A stretch of 64,000 nt of DNA from Tepidibacter aestuarii (GCF_934924865.1 NZ_OW235315.1:1116001-1180000); one strand, 5' to 3'. Positions 1 through 9,577 are shown, counted from the stretch's first letter. A program made the numbers and translations. Notes: a model not told the origin generated them from the letters alone.

Positions 1-1
1 A

Positions 2-907
2 ATCGATGTTGAAGGAGTTGGGAATTTACATATAGAGTTTGCAAAACTTAGAGAAAACCTTCAAAATGAAGGCTTATTTGATCCAAAATATAAAAAGAAG
101 ATACCGAGTATGCCTCATAATATAGGGATTATTACATCTTTAACAGGAGCAGCACTTAGGGATATTATAAATGTTATATCTAGAAGATATCCTAAGGTGA
201 ATATTAAGATATACCCTGTTTTGGTTCAAGGAGATAAATCAGCAGATGATATAGTTCATGCTATTGATTTTTTGAACAAAAGAGAATTTATAGATGTTAT
301 AATATTAGCTAGAGGTGGAGGTTCAATAGAAGAACTATGGTCTTTTAATGAAGAAAAGGTTGCAAGAAGTATATTCACATCACAAATACCTATAATAAGT
401 GCAGTAGGACATGAAACAGATTTTACAATAGCGGATTTTGTATCAGATCTTAGAGCTCCTACTCCATCAGCTGGAGCTGAAATAGCTGTTCCGTCTTATA
501 TAGATATAAGAGATAGACTTGATATATCTAAGGATAGAATGAATAAAATATTTAAAAACAAAGTATATACATATAAAAAAGATTTGGATAATACAAATAA
601 GGATATTGATATTAATTATAAAGAAATAATAAAGAACAGGCTTATAGGTACAAATAATTGTTTAAAGGATATTGAAAATGCTATTAATAAAAAGCTTATT
701 TTAACTAGAAATGAGCTTGATTATATAGGGCAGAATTTAAACAATTTAAGCCCTTTGTCAGTAATGTCTAGAGGATATACTTTAGTTGAAAAAGATGATA
801 AACTAGTTAAAAATCCTAAGGATTTGAAGCTTGGAGATAATATAAATGTACTATTTGAAAAGGCCTGTGTAAATTGTAAAATACAGAATATAAAAGAGGT
901 AGATTAG
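2..907 (+). CDS. xseA: Exodeoxyribonuclease VII large subunit (5' end outside the window)
   Basis: This is the large subunit of exonuclease VII, which with XseB degrades single-stranded DNA to short oligonucleotides in the cytoplasm. The frame is open from base 2, upstream of the first internal ATG at 110, and reads as normal XseA from the first codon, so the N-terminal OB-fold part lies outside the window. Visible family features are the ARGGGS segment and the GHETDFTIADFVSDLRAPTPS block, followed by a long helical region and the C-terminal SVMSRGYTLV motif. The stop codon is one base before xseB, so the two are surely cotranscribed. Identification is by recognition of these motifs. Confidence 0.95.
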   Translation: MDVEGVGNLHIEFAKLRENLQNEGLFDPKYKKKIPSMPHNIGIITSLTGAALRDIINVISRRYPKVNIKIYPVLVQGDKSADDIVHAIDFLNKREFIDVIILARGGGSIEELWSFNEEKVARSIFTSQIPIISAVGHETDFTIADFVSDLRAPTPSAGAEIAVPSYIDIRDRLDISKDRMNKIFKNKVYTYKKDLDNTNKDIDINYKEIIKNRLIGTNNCLKDIENAINKKLILTRNELDYIGQNLNNLSPLSVMSRGYTLVEKDDKLVKNPKDLKLGDNINVLFEKACVNCKIQNIKEVD

Positions 908-908
908 T

Positions 909-1121
909 ATGAATTATGAGATTGCATATAAAAGGTTACAAGAAATTATTAAAAGCTTAGAGGAAGAAACTATATCTTTAGATGAGTCTTTAAATCTTTA
1001 TGAAGAAGGTATAAGATTGTATAGACATTGCAATAATTTGTTAGAATCAGCTGAACTTAAGATAACTAGGTTTTCAAATGATACTTTAGAAGAAATAGAA
1101 GTTGATATTGAGGAGGTATAA
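909..1121 (+). CDS. xseB: Exodeoxyribonuclease VII small subunit
   Basis: A 70-residue acidic helical protein matching XseB in length and in the pattern YEIAYKRLQEIIKSLE followed by SLDESLNLYEEGIRL. It is the small subunit that assembles in several copies on XseA. Translation starts at an ATG one base after the xseA stop, which suggests translational coupling. A good ribosome site for the next gene, ispA, lies in its last codons (GAGGAGG, near 1110-1116). Confidence 0.93.
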   Translation: MNYEIAYKRLQEIIKSLEEETISLDESLNLYEEGIRLYRHCNNLLESAELKITRFSNDTLEEIEVDIEEV

Positions 1122-1124
1122 AAA

Positions 1125-2015
1125 ATGGATTTTAAATCAGCATTAAAAGATAAGAAAGTATATATTGAAAGTAGATTACAAAGTTACATACCTGATATGA
1201 ATGCATATCAAAAAACTTTATTTGAAGCTATGAAATATAGCTTAGATGCAGGAGGTAAAAGGCTTAGACCTATACTTTTAATGGAGAGCATGGCTTTATT
1301 TAATTCTGATATAGAAGACAGTATACCTTTTGCATGTGCTATGGAGATGATTCATACATACTCTCTCGTACACGATGATTTACCTGCTATGGATGATGAT
1401 GATTTAAGAAGAGGAAAGCCTACAAATCACAAGGTGTTCGGAGAAGGCATAGCTGTTTTAGCTGGAGATGGGCTTTTGAATTATTCATTTGAAATAATGC
1501 TTGAGCACTCTTTAAAAAATGAAAAAAATAGTTATAAATATATAAAAGCTATGAATGAAATAGCTAAAGCTGCAGGAGTTAAAGGTATGATCGCAGGTCA
1601 GATTGTAGATCTTGAAAGCGAAAATAAAAAAATAGATAAGGATACACTTGATTTTATACATATGAATAAGACATCTGCTATGATTATAGGGTCTATGAGA
1701 GCTGGAGCTATAATTGGGGGAGCAAATGACAAGGAACTTGAAAATATAACAAATTATGCTAAGAATATAGGTCTTGCTTTTCAGATTGTAGATGATATAT
1801 TAGATATAGTGGGCGATGAAAAAAAACTAGGCAAAGATGTTGGAAGTGATTTAGAAAACAATAAGTCTACATATCCTTCACTATTTGGCATTGATAAATC
1901 AAGGGATATGGCTAGAAATCTTATAATTGATGCTAAGAAATATATATCTGATTTTGATGGAAAAAATGAGTTTTTAAATTGTTTAGCTGATTACATTATA
2001 GACAGAGAATGCTAA
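1125..2015 (+). CDS. ispA: Geranyl/farnesyl diphosphate synthase
   Basis: Trans-isoprenyl diphosphate synthase of 296 residues that condenses isopentenyl diphosphate with allylic diphosphates, feeding undecaprenyl phosphate and other polyprenols. The sequence shows the KRLRP substrate-binding segment, the first aspartate-rich motif HDDLPAMDDDD around residues 84-95, and the second motif DDILD near residue 225. Length is typical of the family. It follows xseB by three bases. Its position beside dxs, also in the isoprenoid pathway, is usual in Clostridia and Bacilli. Confidence 0.94.
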   Translation: MDFKSALKDKKVYIESRLQSYIPDMNAYQKTLFEAMKYSLDAGGKRLRPILLMESMALFNSDIEDSIPFACAMEMIHTYSLVHDDLPAMDDDDLRRGKPTNHKVFGEGIAVLAGDGLLNYSFEIMLEHSLKNEKNSYKYIKAMNEIAKAAGVKGMIAGQIVDLESENKKIDKDTLDFIHMNKTSAMIIGSMRAGAIIGGANDKELENITNYAKNIGLAFQIVDDILDIVGDEKKLGKDVGSDLENNKSTYPSLFGIDKSRDMARNLIIDAKKYISDFDGKNEFLNCLADYIIDREC

Positions 2016-2032
2016 TTTAAGGAGGACGTTAA

Positions 2033-2482
2033 GTGACTTTTATCGAGGGGATTTTAAACAATCAAACTTTTGCAGTGTGCTTTATGTCTTGGTTTGTAGC
2101 TCAGATATTAAAGGTCATACTGACTTTCATATTTGATAAAAAGATAGATGTTTCAAGGTTTGTGGGTTCAGGAGGTATGCCAAGTTCTCATTCGTCATTC
2201 GTTACAAGTTTAGCAACAGCTACAGGAATACAAAGAGGATATGAATCATTGGAGTTTGCCATGGCGCTTGTATTTGCTTTAATAGTAATGTACGATGCAT
2301 CTGGAGTTAGAAGAGCTGTTGGCAAGCAAGCTAAGATACTTAATAAAATGATAGAAGATATACAAGAACATAGAAAAGATATCTTCAATGAAAAAAGGTT
2401 AAAAGAACTTGTAGGTCATACGCCTGTAGAAGTTTTAGCGGGAGCATTACTAGGTATTGTAATAGCTAATATAATGGTTTAA
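2033..2482 (+). CDS. Divergent PAP2 (DUF212, YuiD-like) membrane protein
   Basis: A 149-residue membrane protein of the DUF212 family, annotated elsewhere as divergent PAP2 or YuiD-like. The family signature is visible: GGMPSSHSSFVTSLATA near residues 47-63, YDASGVRRAVG in the middle, and GHTPVEVLAGALLG at the end. The serine/histidine pattern resembles acid phosphatase motifs, which suggests a lipid phosphate phosphatase, possibly acting on polyprenyl diphosphates made by the adjacent ispA. That role is inference. The start is a GTG preceded by GGAGGA. A hydrophobic first segment and a C-terminal helix fit an inner-membrane location. Confidence 0.8.
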   Translation: MTFIEGILNNQTFAVCFMSWFVAQILKVILTFIFDKKIDVSRFVGSGGMPSSHSSFVTSLATATGIQRGYESLEFAMALVFALIVMYDASGVRRAVGKQAKILNKMIEDIQEHRKDIFNEKRLKELVGHTPVEVLAGALLGIVIANIMV

Positions 2483-2546
2483 AAATGATTTTTCAATATG
2501 CTATAATGTGCAGGTTGAAAATAAATATTAAACATATGATACAGGT

Positions 2547-2623
2547 ATATATCCTAGTAATAGCTTATCTAAACCTAATATATTTTTAAAATATTAGCTG
2601 TTGGAGAAAATACTAGGGTATAT
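2547..2623 (+). promoter_or_regulatory. Putative structured leader upstream of dxs
   Basis: The gap between the DUF212 gene and dxs can form three nested helices. The outer pairs 2547-2559 with 2611-2623 (13 pairs including one G-U), the middle pairs 2559-2565 with 2596-2602, and the inner pairs TAATAT with ATATTA around a TTTTTAAA-rich loop. No T-run follows, so it is not an ordinary terminator. I do not recognise a known riboswitch class. In AT-rich DNA such pairing can arise by chance. Confidence 0.3.
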
Positions 2624-2663
2624 TTATATATTTAAAAATAATTTTAGAAAGTAGGATGAAGTT

Positions 2664-4520
2664 ATGTATAAATATTTATACAATGTAAATAATCCTGAAG
2701 ATTTAAAGAAAATGAACATAAAAGAACTTAATGAACTTACAAATGAAATAAGAAAGTTCTTGGTAAGATCTGTATCTAAAACGGGTGGACATTTGGCTTC
2801 TAATTTAGGTATAGTAGAATTAACTCTTGCCTTTCATTATATATTTGAAACACCAAAGGATAAAATTGTTTGGGATGTAGGACATCAAGCTTATGTACAT
2901 AAAATGATTACAGGAAGAACAGGTGAATTTGAAACTCTTAGAAAATTCAATGGACTCAGTGGATTCCCTAAGAGAAATGAAAGTGAACATGATGCATTTG
3001 ATACAGGACATAGTTCAACTTCTATATCAGCAGGCCTTGGTCTTGCTATGGCGCGTGATATAAAGAAAGAAGATTACGAAGTTGTATCTGTAATAGGAGA
3101 TGGGGCTTTAACTGGAGGAATGGCATTTGAAGCACTTAATCATTTAGGACACACTCAAACAAATATGACTGTAATATTAAATGACAATGAAATGTCTATA
3201 GATAAAAATGTTGGAAGTATGTCTAATTATTTATTAAAGCTTAGAACTAACAGAGCTTATAATAAGATGAAGATGGAATTTGAAAATATAACTAATTATA
3301 TACCTAAGATCGGAGATACGGTATATAAGACTGCAGATAAAATAAAAGACAGCTTAAGATACATTGTAAGTCCAGGTGCTTTATTTGAGGAGTTGGGTAT
3401 AAAATATTTTGGACCAATAGATGGACATGATATTGAAGAGCTTATTCGAACTTTTAAAACGATAAAAAAATTTAAAGGGCCTTCTATAGTTCATATAATT
3501 ACGAAAAAAGGAAAAGGTTATAGATTTGCTGAAAATGAACCAGAAAAGTATCATGGGGTAAGTCCATTTGATATCAAAGAGGGAATTCAAAAAAGCTCTA
3601 AAGAGACATACTCAAGTGTAGTAGGAGAAAAAATGATTGAAATGGCTTCTAAAGATAAGAATATAGCTGCTATAACAGCTGCAATGCCATCTGGAACAGG
3701 TCTTTCTAAATTTCAAAACATATATCCAGAAAGGTTCTTTGATGTAGGAATAGCAGAGGGACATGCAGTTACATTTGCAAGTGGTCTTGCAGCTAATGGG
3801 ATAAAACCATATTTTGCGGTATACTCGACATTCCTTCAAAGAGGATATGATCAAATAATACACGATGTTGCTCTTGGAAATCTTCCTGTAACTTTACTGC
3901 TTGATAGAGGTGGAATTGTTGGTGCTGATGGAGAAACTCACCATGGAGTATTTGATTTAAGTTATCTAAACTCTATACCTAACTTAACTGTTATGGCGCC
4001 AATGGATAAATACGAGCTTGAAAAAATGTTAGAACTATCAAGAACAATAAACTCTCCTGTCGCTATAAGATATCCACGAGGCGAAGCTTTTAAGTATGAT
4101 AAAAAAGATTACAAGTTAAATATTGGAAAATGGGACGTGCTAAAAGAAGGTAGCAAGGTTGCATTGATAGGTATCGGAGCTATGGTAAAGACCTGTTTAA
4201 CGTGCTATGATATATTAAAAGAAAGAGGAATAAATATAACCGTAATAAATGGAAGGTTTTTAAAACCTTTAGATTATAAGATGCTAGAAGATATACACAA
4301 AGAATATGATTATATAATAACTGTTGAGGATAATGTTTTAATTGGAGGATTTGGAAGTAGTATATCTTGTTATTTATCAAAGCTTGGATATAAAGGAAAA
4401 CTTATAAATATAGGATTTGAAGATAAATTTATAGAACATGGAAATGTAGACATACTTTACGATAAGTATGGGTTATCAGCACCAAAAATAGCACAAAAAA
4501 TAATACAAGAAATCAAATAA
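2664..4520 (+). CDS. dxs: 1-deoxy-D-xylulose-5-phosphate synthase
   Basis: Thiamine-diphosphate enzyme that condenses pyruvate with glyceraldehyde 3-phosphate, the entry step of the MEP isoprenoid pathway. It has 618 residues, the normal length. Motifs include the N-terminal GGHLASNLGIVELT block, VWDVGHQAYVHK, the diphosphate-binding GDGALTGGMAFEALN near residue 146, the catalytic transketolase-like segment with DRGGIVGADGETHHG, and the C-terminal domain ending in GLSAPKIAQKI. The ATG start follows a weak GTAGGATGA ribosome site. It sits after ispA and a possible structured leader and is followed by tlyA after 15 bases. Confidence 0.96.
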   Translation: MYKYLYNVNNPEDLKKMNIKELNELTNEIRKFLVRSVSKTGGHLASNLGIVELTLAFHYIFETPKDKIVWDVGHQAYVHKMITGRTGEFETLRKFNGLSGFPKRNESEHDAFDTGHSSTSISAGLGLAMARDIKKEDYEVVSVIGDGALTGGMAFEALNHLGHTQTNMTVILNDNEMSIDKNVGSMSNYLLKLRTNRAYNKMKMEFENITNYIPKIGDTVYKTADKIKDSLRYIVSPGALFEELGIKYFGPIDGHDIEELIRTFKTIKKFKGPSIVHIITKKGKGYRFAENEPEKYHGVSPFDIKEGIQKSSKETYSSVVGEKMIEMASKDKNIAAITAAMPSGTGLSKFQNIYPERFFDVGIAEGHAVTFASGLAANGIKPYFAVYSTFLQRGYDQIIHDVALGNLPVTLLLDRGGIVGADGETHHGVFDLSYLNSIPNLTVMAPMDKYELEKMLELSRTINSPVAIRYPRGEAFKYDKKDYKLNIGKWDVLKEGSKVALIGIGAMVKTCLTCYDILKERGINITVINGRFLKPLDYKMLEDIHKEYDYIITVEDNVLIGGFGSSISCYLSKLGYKGKLINIGFEDKFIEHGNVDILYDKYGLSAPKIAQKIIQEIK

Positions 4521-4535
4521 GAAAGGTAATAAATC

Positions 4536-5345
4536 ATGAAAAAAAGAATAGATATCTTATTAGTTGAAAAAGGACATTTTGAAAGCAGAGAAAGAGCTAA
4601 AAAATCATTAATGGCAGGTCTTGTATTTGTAGACGGTCAAAGATGTGATAAACCTGGAACTATAGTAAAAGAAGAGTGTGATATAACAATAAAGGGAAAA
4701 CTTATACCTTATGTGAGCAGAGGCGGATTAAAGCTTGAAAAATCAATTAAAAATTTTGACGTAGATGTAGAAGATAAGGTATGTCTAGATATAGGTTCAT
4801 CTACAGGAGGATTTACAGATTGTATGCTTCAAAATGGAGCTAAAAAAGTATTTTCTATAGATGTTGGATACGGTCAGCTAGCATGGAAATTAAGACAAGA
4901 TGATAGAGTTATATGTATGGAAAGAACTAACATAAGACATGTTGAAATAGATGATTTAGGAGAATACGCTGATTTTGCATCTATAGACGTATCCTTTATA
5001 TCTTTAAGACTTGTTATACCAAAGGCAAAAGAGTTACTTAAAGAAAATGGAGAAATAGTAGCACTTATAAAACCACAATTCGAAGCTGGTAGAGAAAAGG
5101 TTGGTAAAAAAGGAGTAGTTAGAGAAAAACAAACTCACATAGATGTAATTAAAAGAATAACAGATTTTGTACATCAAAATGGATTTGATATACTAAACTT
5201 AGACTATTCTCCTGTAAAAGGTCCAGAAGGAAATATAGAATACTTACTTCATATAAAGAAAAGTAGTGATTTAAACGAAAAAAGTGAATTAAACTATGAT
5301 GAAACAATTTTGAAAGTAGTAGAAGATTCTCATCAAAAACTGTAA
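4536..5345 (+). CDS. tlyA: TlyA-family rRNA (cytidine-2'-O)-methyltransferase
   Basis: A 269-residue protein with an N-terminal S4 RNA-binding domain (RIDILLVEKGHFESRERAKKS) and a FtsJ/RrmJ-like methyltransferase domain with the SAM-binding motif CLDIGSSTGGFTDCML around residues 82-97. TlyA enzymes methylate ribose 2'-hydroxyls in 16S and/or 23S rRNA. The family was first named hemolysin and is often mis-annotated so. It lies between dxs and argR, the same order as in Bacillus and Clostridioides. Confidence 0.92.
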   Translation: MKKRIDILLVEKGHFESRERAKKSLMAGLVFVDGQRCDKPGTIVKEECDITIKGKLIPYVSRGGLKLEKSIKNFDVDVEDKVCLDIGSSTGGFTDCMLQNGAKKVFSIDVGYGQLAWKLRQDDRVICMERTNIRHVEIDDLGEYADFASIDVSFISLRLVIPKAKELLKENGEIVALIKPQFEAGREKVGKKGVVREKQTHIDVIKRITDFVHQNGFDILNLDYSPVKGPEGNIEYLLHIKKSSDLNEKSELNYDETILKVVEDSHQKL

Positions 5346-5361
5346 TTAGGAGGATTTAAAG

Positions 5362-5808
5362 TTGAAAATATCAAGGCATAATAAAATATTAGAAATAATT
5401 GAAAGCAATGATATAACGACTCAAGATGAGCTTGCACAAAAGCTTAGAGATCATGGAATGAACGTTACTCAAGCTACAGTTTCAAGGGATATAAAGGACT
5501 TAAAACTGGTCAAGGTTCTAACAAAAGATGGAAACTATAAGTATGCAGCACTTAAAAAAGAAGAAAAAGGATCCTCTGACAGACTTATAAGGTTGTTGAA
5601 AGAACTATTAGTAGGGATTGATTCAGCTGAAAATATTGTATGCTTAAAGACTATTCCTAGATCTGCACAATTAGTTGCAAAAGCAGTAGATCAGTTAGAA
5701 ATTAAAGAAGTAGTAGGGACAATAGCAGGTATTGATACTGTATTTATACTGCTGAAAAGCACAGATGATGTAGATATTATAAAAAGTAGATTTAGAAAGC
5801 TAATATAG
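5362..5808 (+). CDS. argR: Arginine repressor
   Basis: ArgR is a hexameric, arginine-sensing repressor of arginine biosynthesis and activator of catabolism. The protein has 148 residues, with an N-terminal winged helix containing TQDELAQKLRDHGMNVTQATVSRDIKDL (key residues SRD) and a C-terminal arginine-binding oligomerisation domain with VGTIAGIDTVFIL, matching the GTIAGDDT family motif with one change (D to I at the fourth position). The start is TTG preceded by TAGGAGGA. The conserved position just upstream of recN supports the call. Confidence 0.93.
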   Translation: MKISRHNKILEIIESNDITTQDELAQKLRDHGMNVTQATVSRDIKDLKLVKVLTKDGNYKYAALKKEEKGSSDRLIRLLKELLVGIDSAENIVCLKTIPRSAQLVAKAVDQLEIKEVVGTIAGIDTVFILLKSTDDVDIIKSRFRKLI

Positions 5809-5823
5809 ATAAGGGGGATTATC

Positions 5824-7506
5824 GTGATCCTTGAGATGTATATAAAGAATTTTGCATTAGCAGAAGAAATTAGAATAGATTTTGAAGAAGGATTTAACAT
5901 ATTAACTGGAGAAACTGGTTCTGGTAAATCTATAATAATAGACGCTCTTAATCTTTGTCTAGGTGGAAGATACGATAAATCATTTGTAAGAAAAGGAACG
6001 GATAAAGGCCTTGTAGAGGCTACTTTTAATGTTACAAATGAAAAAGTTATCAAAGAATTATTAGAATATGGAATAGATGCATCTCTAGATGATAATTTGA
6101 TAATATCAAGAGAAATATACAGCGATGGAAAGAATATAAGTAGGGTAAATGGAAGAAATGTAAGAATATCTTTTTTAAAAACAATAGGATCTTTATTAGT
6201 AGATGTACATAGTCAACATCAAAACCAGGTTCTTTTTAATAAAGATAAGCACATCGAATTTTTAGATATATACGGACACCAAAAAATTGAACCTGCAAAA
6301 AAAGAATATCTAGATATATATAACGAGTATTTTGATTTGAAAAAAGAAATAAATTCATTGACTGAGAATAAAGATGATATTCAAATAGCAAGAGAAATAG
6401 ATCTTTTGAAATTTCAAATAGAAGAAATTGAAGAAGCTAATTTGACTATAGGAGAATATGAAGAGCTCTTAAAAGAAAGAGAAATACATAGAAATAGCGA
6501 GAAAATATATACAAGCTTAAATAACTCATATTTAAATTTATATGAATCAAATTACAATGCATTTGATTTAGTATCTAAAGGTATTCACGATTTAAAAAGT
6601 GTTGTAGATATAGATGATAAATTAGAACAATTTCATTCTTCATTAGAAGAAATTATGTATACTCTTCAAGATATATCAAAAGATATAAGAGATTATAAAG
6701 ATAATATAGATTTTGATATTAAAAGCCTTGATGACATAGAAATAAGAATAGATACAATAAATAATCTAAAACGAAAATATGGTAATTCTATAGAAGAAAT
6801 TTTAGAATATAAAGACAAAATAATACAAAGGCTGGAAGATATAGAGAATAGAGATGAAAAGCTTATAGAATTGAAGCAAAAATTGGAAGAAATTGAAAAG
6901 TTATTAAATCAAAAAAGTGAAAAAATAACTTGTATAAGAAAAGAAATTGCAAATAAATTAGAATCTGACATATGTAAACAACTCCAATCTTTAAATATGA
7001 AAAATGTTGTATTTAAAGTTGATTTTAGTCATAAACAAGACTATTCTTCAACTGGAAAAGATATTATAGAATTTATGATATCTTTCAATATAGGAGAAGA
7101 TTTGATGCCTATATATAAAGTTGCATCTGGTGGTGAGATGTCAAGATTTATGCTTGCATTTAAAACAATATTATCTGATATAGATAAAGTTAATACGCTT
7201 GTATTTGATGAAATAGATACAGGTATAAGTGGAATAGCAGCAGAAATAGTAGGAAAAAAATTAAAGAATATATCTCATAAAAAACAAGTTATAAGTATAA
7301 CTCACTTGCCTCAGATAGCAGTAAATGCAAATTCGCATTTTAGAATAGAAAAAGTTATACAAGAAAGCAGAACTTATACAAAAATAGAGAAATTAAACCA
7401 AAAAGAACAGATAAAAGAAATAGCAAGACTGATATCTGGATCAAATATAACGGAAAAAACAATAGAACATGCGAAAGAAATTTTAGAAATAGCTAAAAAT
7501 AAATAA
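5824..7506 (+). CDS. recN: DNA repair protein RecN
   Basis: SMC-like ATPase acting early in double-strand break repair. The 560-residue protein carries a Walker A motif GETGSGKS near residues 29-36, the QHQNQ segment near residue 136, a central coiled coil rich in E and K, the ABC signature VASGGEMSRFMLAFK near residues 437-451, and Walker B LVFDEIDTGISG. Start is GTG after GGGGGAT. It closes the xseA-recN operon and is followed by a 40-bp palindromic terminator. Confidence 0.95.
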   Translation: MILEMYIKNFALAEEIRIDFEEGFNILTGETGSGKSIIIDALNLCLGGRYDKSFVRKGTDKGLVEATFNVTNEKVIKELLEYGIDASLDDNLIISREIYSDGKNISRVNGRNVRISFLKTIGSLLVDVHSQHQNQVLFNKDKHIEFLDIYGHQKIEPAKKEYLDIYNEYFDLKKEINSLTENKDDIQIAREIDLLKFQIEEIEEANLTIGEYEELLKEREIHRNSEKIYTSLNNSYLNLYESNYNAFDLVSKGIHDLKSVVDIDDKLEQFHSSLEEIMYTLQDISKDIRDYKDNIDFDIKSLDDIEIRIDTINNLKRKYGNSIEEILEYKDKIIQRLEDIENRDEKLIELKQKLEEIEKLLNQKSEKITCIRKEIANKLESDICKQLQSLNMKNVVFKVDFSHKQDYSSTGKDIIEFMISFNIGEDLMPIYKVASGGEMSRFMLAFKTILSDIDKVNTLVFDEIDTGISGIAAEIVGKKLKNISHKKQVISITHLPQIAVNANSHFRIEKVIQESRTYTKIEKLNQKEQIKEIARLISGSNITEKTIEHAKEILEIAKNK

Positions 7507-7514
7507 ATCTGAAA

Positions 7515-7554
7515 CAATTAAAAAATGATGCTTATAAGCATCATTTTTTAATTG
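7515..7554 (+). terminator. Terminator after recN (perfect palindrome)
   Basis: Forty bases form a perfect inverted repeat with centre TTA-TAA, the inner stem being ATGATGCTTA with its complement, followed by TTTTTT within the 3' arm. It ends the xseA-recN transcription unit and, being symmetric, could also act on the opposite strand. Confidence 0.9.
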
Positions 7555-7664
7555 TGATTTTATCAGAATGCGAATTTTTTACAATATTATAATTATTTGT
7601 GGAGGATATAAAAACTCGATTTTAGGAAAATTAATATTAAAATGACATTAAGGAAGTGATAAAT

Positions 7665-8678
7665 ATGGCTAAAATTTCCAAGAGAAAATTTTTAATTTTA
7701 ATATTAATTTTATCTGTAGTATTAACAAGTTTTACATCTTTTAATTTAATCTCACAAGCCTTTGATCAAAATAAATTAGAATTAATTCCACTTGGGAATA
7801 TAGCTGGAATAAAGTTAGACACCAAAGGAGTATTAGTTATAGGAATAGATGAAAATTATTTAAAATATAAAGATCGAAATATAAAAATAGGAGATATAAT
7901 AGTCAAAATAGAGGGAAAAGAAGTAAATAAAGCACAGGATATAGAAGATATTACAAATAATATAAAAAAAGATTCTATGAAGATGACCATAAAAAGAGAT
8001 GGCAAGTATATATCCCAATATGTAAAATTGTATAAAAATGATAAAGATAATGCTTACAAAATAGGAGTATGGGTAAGAGATAAAATAGCTGGTATAGGAA
8101 CCTTAACTTGCTATAATCCTAAAACTAAGGAATTTTATGCTCTAGGTCATGGAATAACAGATGTGGATACGGGAAGCATAATAGAAGTAAAAAATGGGGT
8201 TTTATATAAGCCTAAAAAAACAGGCGTCAAAAAAGGGATAGCTGGAGTACCAGGTGAAATAATAGGAGATTTTGACAAAGAAAATATAATGGGAGAATTC
8301 GATCATAATGATGATTTTGGTATAAGGGGTGTAATGAATAATGAATATAGATGGGATAATTTAAAACCTATAGAAATTGGTCATTATTATGAAGTTAAAA
8401 AAGGAGATGCTTATATACTATTTCCTGATGAAAATAATAGAATAAAAAAATACAAAATAAAAATAAAAAAGATATCTAACCAAAACAAGCCAAAATCTAA
8501 AAGTATGGTGGTTGAAATAGTAGATAAAGATCTGATTAACTATACAGGTGGAATAGTCCAAGGAATGAGTGGAGCGCCGATAATACAAAATGGCAAAATA
8601 ATAGGAGCTATAACACATGTATTTGTCAATGACCCAAAAAAAGGGTATGCCATATTTATAGATTGGATGTTGAAATAA
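7665..8678 (+). CDS. spoIVB: SpoIVB serine peptidase (family S55)
   Basis: Forespore-produced serine protease that is secreted into the intermembrane space and signals to the mother cell. In Bacillus it triggers pro-sigma-K processing. The 337-residue protein has an N-terminal membrane anchor (residues about 8-28), a PDZ domain (about 45-120) and a peptidase domain with His162 in LGHGITD and Ser302 in GMSGAPI. The ATG at 7665 is preferred over a GTG nine bases upstream, because AGGAAG at 7651-7656 overlaps that GTG and is well spaced for the ATG. In this genome sigma-K appears to lack a pro-sequence, so the SpoIVB target may differ from the Bacillus one. Confidence 0.93.
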   Translation: MAKISKRKFLILILILSVVLTSFTSFNLISQAFDQNKLELIPLGNIAGIKLDTKGVLVIGIDENYLKYKDRNIKIGDIIVKIEGKEVNKAQDIEDITNNIKKDSMKMTIKRDGKYISQYVKLYKNDKDNAYKIGVWVRDKIAGIGTLTCYNPKTKEFYALGHGITDVDTGSIIEVKNGVLYKPKKTGVKKGIAGVPGEIIGDFDKENIMGEFDHNDDFGIRGVMNNEYRWDNLKPIEIGHYYEVKKGDAYILFPDENNRIKKYKIKIKKISNQNKPKSKSMVVEIVDKDLINYTGGIVQGMSGAPIIQNGKIIGAITHVFVNDPKKGYAIFIDWMLK

Positions 8679-8691
8679 ATTAAAATAAATT

Positions 8692-8720
8692 AAAGGAAAT
8701 TAAATACAGATGTCGAATTA
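8692..8720 (+). promoter_or_regulatory. Sigma-H promoter with overlapping Spo0A box, upstream of spo0A
   Basis: AAAGGAAAT at 8692-8700, eleven bases, then GTCGAATTA at 8712-8720 fits the sigma-H consensus RNAGGAWWW-N11/12-RNNGAATWW at every constrained position. The Spo0A box TGTCGAA (consensus TGNCGAA) occupies 8711-8717, inside the -10 element. This predicts sigma-H transcription of spo0A with autoregulation. Binding at that place would be expected to compete with polymerase, which is an inference. Confidence 0.75.
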
Positions 8721-8764
8721 GTTAACTTGTATGAATATAATAATTTTTATTGGGGGGTAATTCT

Positions 8765-9577
8765 GTGAAAGAAAAAATAAAATTAATAATAGCGGATGAT
8801 AATAAGGATTTTTGCCAAATATTAAAGGAATATTTGCAAAATGAAGATGATATAGAGATATTAGGGATAGCTAAGGATGGTATTGAGGCACTTGATCTAG
8901 TGTCAGAAAAACAACCTGATTTACTAATATTAGATATAATAATGCCTCATCTTGATGGTCTTGGAGTTATAGAAAAATTAAATAGTATGGATATTAAGAA
9001 AATGCCAAAAATAATAGTTTTATCTGCTGTAGGACAAGATAAAATAACTCAAAGAGCTATAAATTTAGGAGCTGATTATTATATAGTTAAGCCTTTTGAT
9101 TTTAGCGTATTTATAAATAGGATAAGAGAATTGGTTGGACAGAGAAATGTATCAATACTTGATAATAATAAGCCATTAACAACATTTAAAACTGTTAAAA
9201 CAGAGTTTGTAAAAAGTACAGGAAATATAGAAGCTGAAATAACAAATATAATACATGAAATAGGAGTGCCAGCTCATATCAAAGGGTATTTATATTTAAG
9301 AGAAGCTATAAACATGGTAATAGATAATGTAGAACTTTTAAGTGCTGTTACTAAGGAGTTATATCCTAATATAGCCAAGATATTCAACACTACTCCATCA
9401 AGAGTTGAAAGAGCGATAAGACATGCTATAGAAGTAGCTTGGAGCAGAGGAAAGGTTGATACTATAAATCAATTATTTGGATATACAGTTCACAATACAA
9501 AAGGAAAGCCAACAAATTCTGAATTTATCGCAATGGTTGCAGATAAATTAAGACTTGAGCATAAAGCAGCAAGATAG
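8765..9577 (+). CDS. spo0A: Sporulation master regulator Spo0A
   Basis: Response regulator that commits the cell to sporulation when phosphorylated. The receiver domain (residues 1-125) shows the acidic pair in IIADDNKDF, the phosphoacceptor Asp57 in [13 protein letters not shown], and the conserved lysine in YIVKPFD. The C-terminal Spo0A DNA-binding domain contains the recognition helix in [20 protein letters not shown]. The start is taken as GTG 8765 behind GGGGGG (8752-8757). An upstream TTG in frame overlaps this ribosome site. Length is 270 residues, as usual. It has its own promoter and a strong terminator, so it is a single-gene unit. Confidence 0.97.
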   Translation: MKEKIKLIIADDNKDFCQILKEYLQNEDDIEILGIAKDGIEALDLVSEKQPDLLILDIIMPHLDGLGVIEKLNSMDIKKMPKIIVLSAVGQDKITQRAINLGADYYIVKPFDFSVFINRIRELVGQRNVSILDNNKPLTTFKTVKTEFVKSTGNIEAEITNIIHEIGVPAHIKGYLYLREAINMVIDNVELLSAVTKELYPNIAKIFNTTPSRVERAIRHAIEVAWSRGKVDTINQLFGYTVHNTKGKPTNSEFIAMVADKLRLEHKAAR

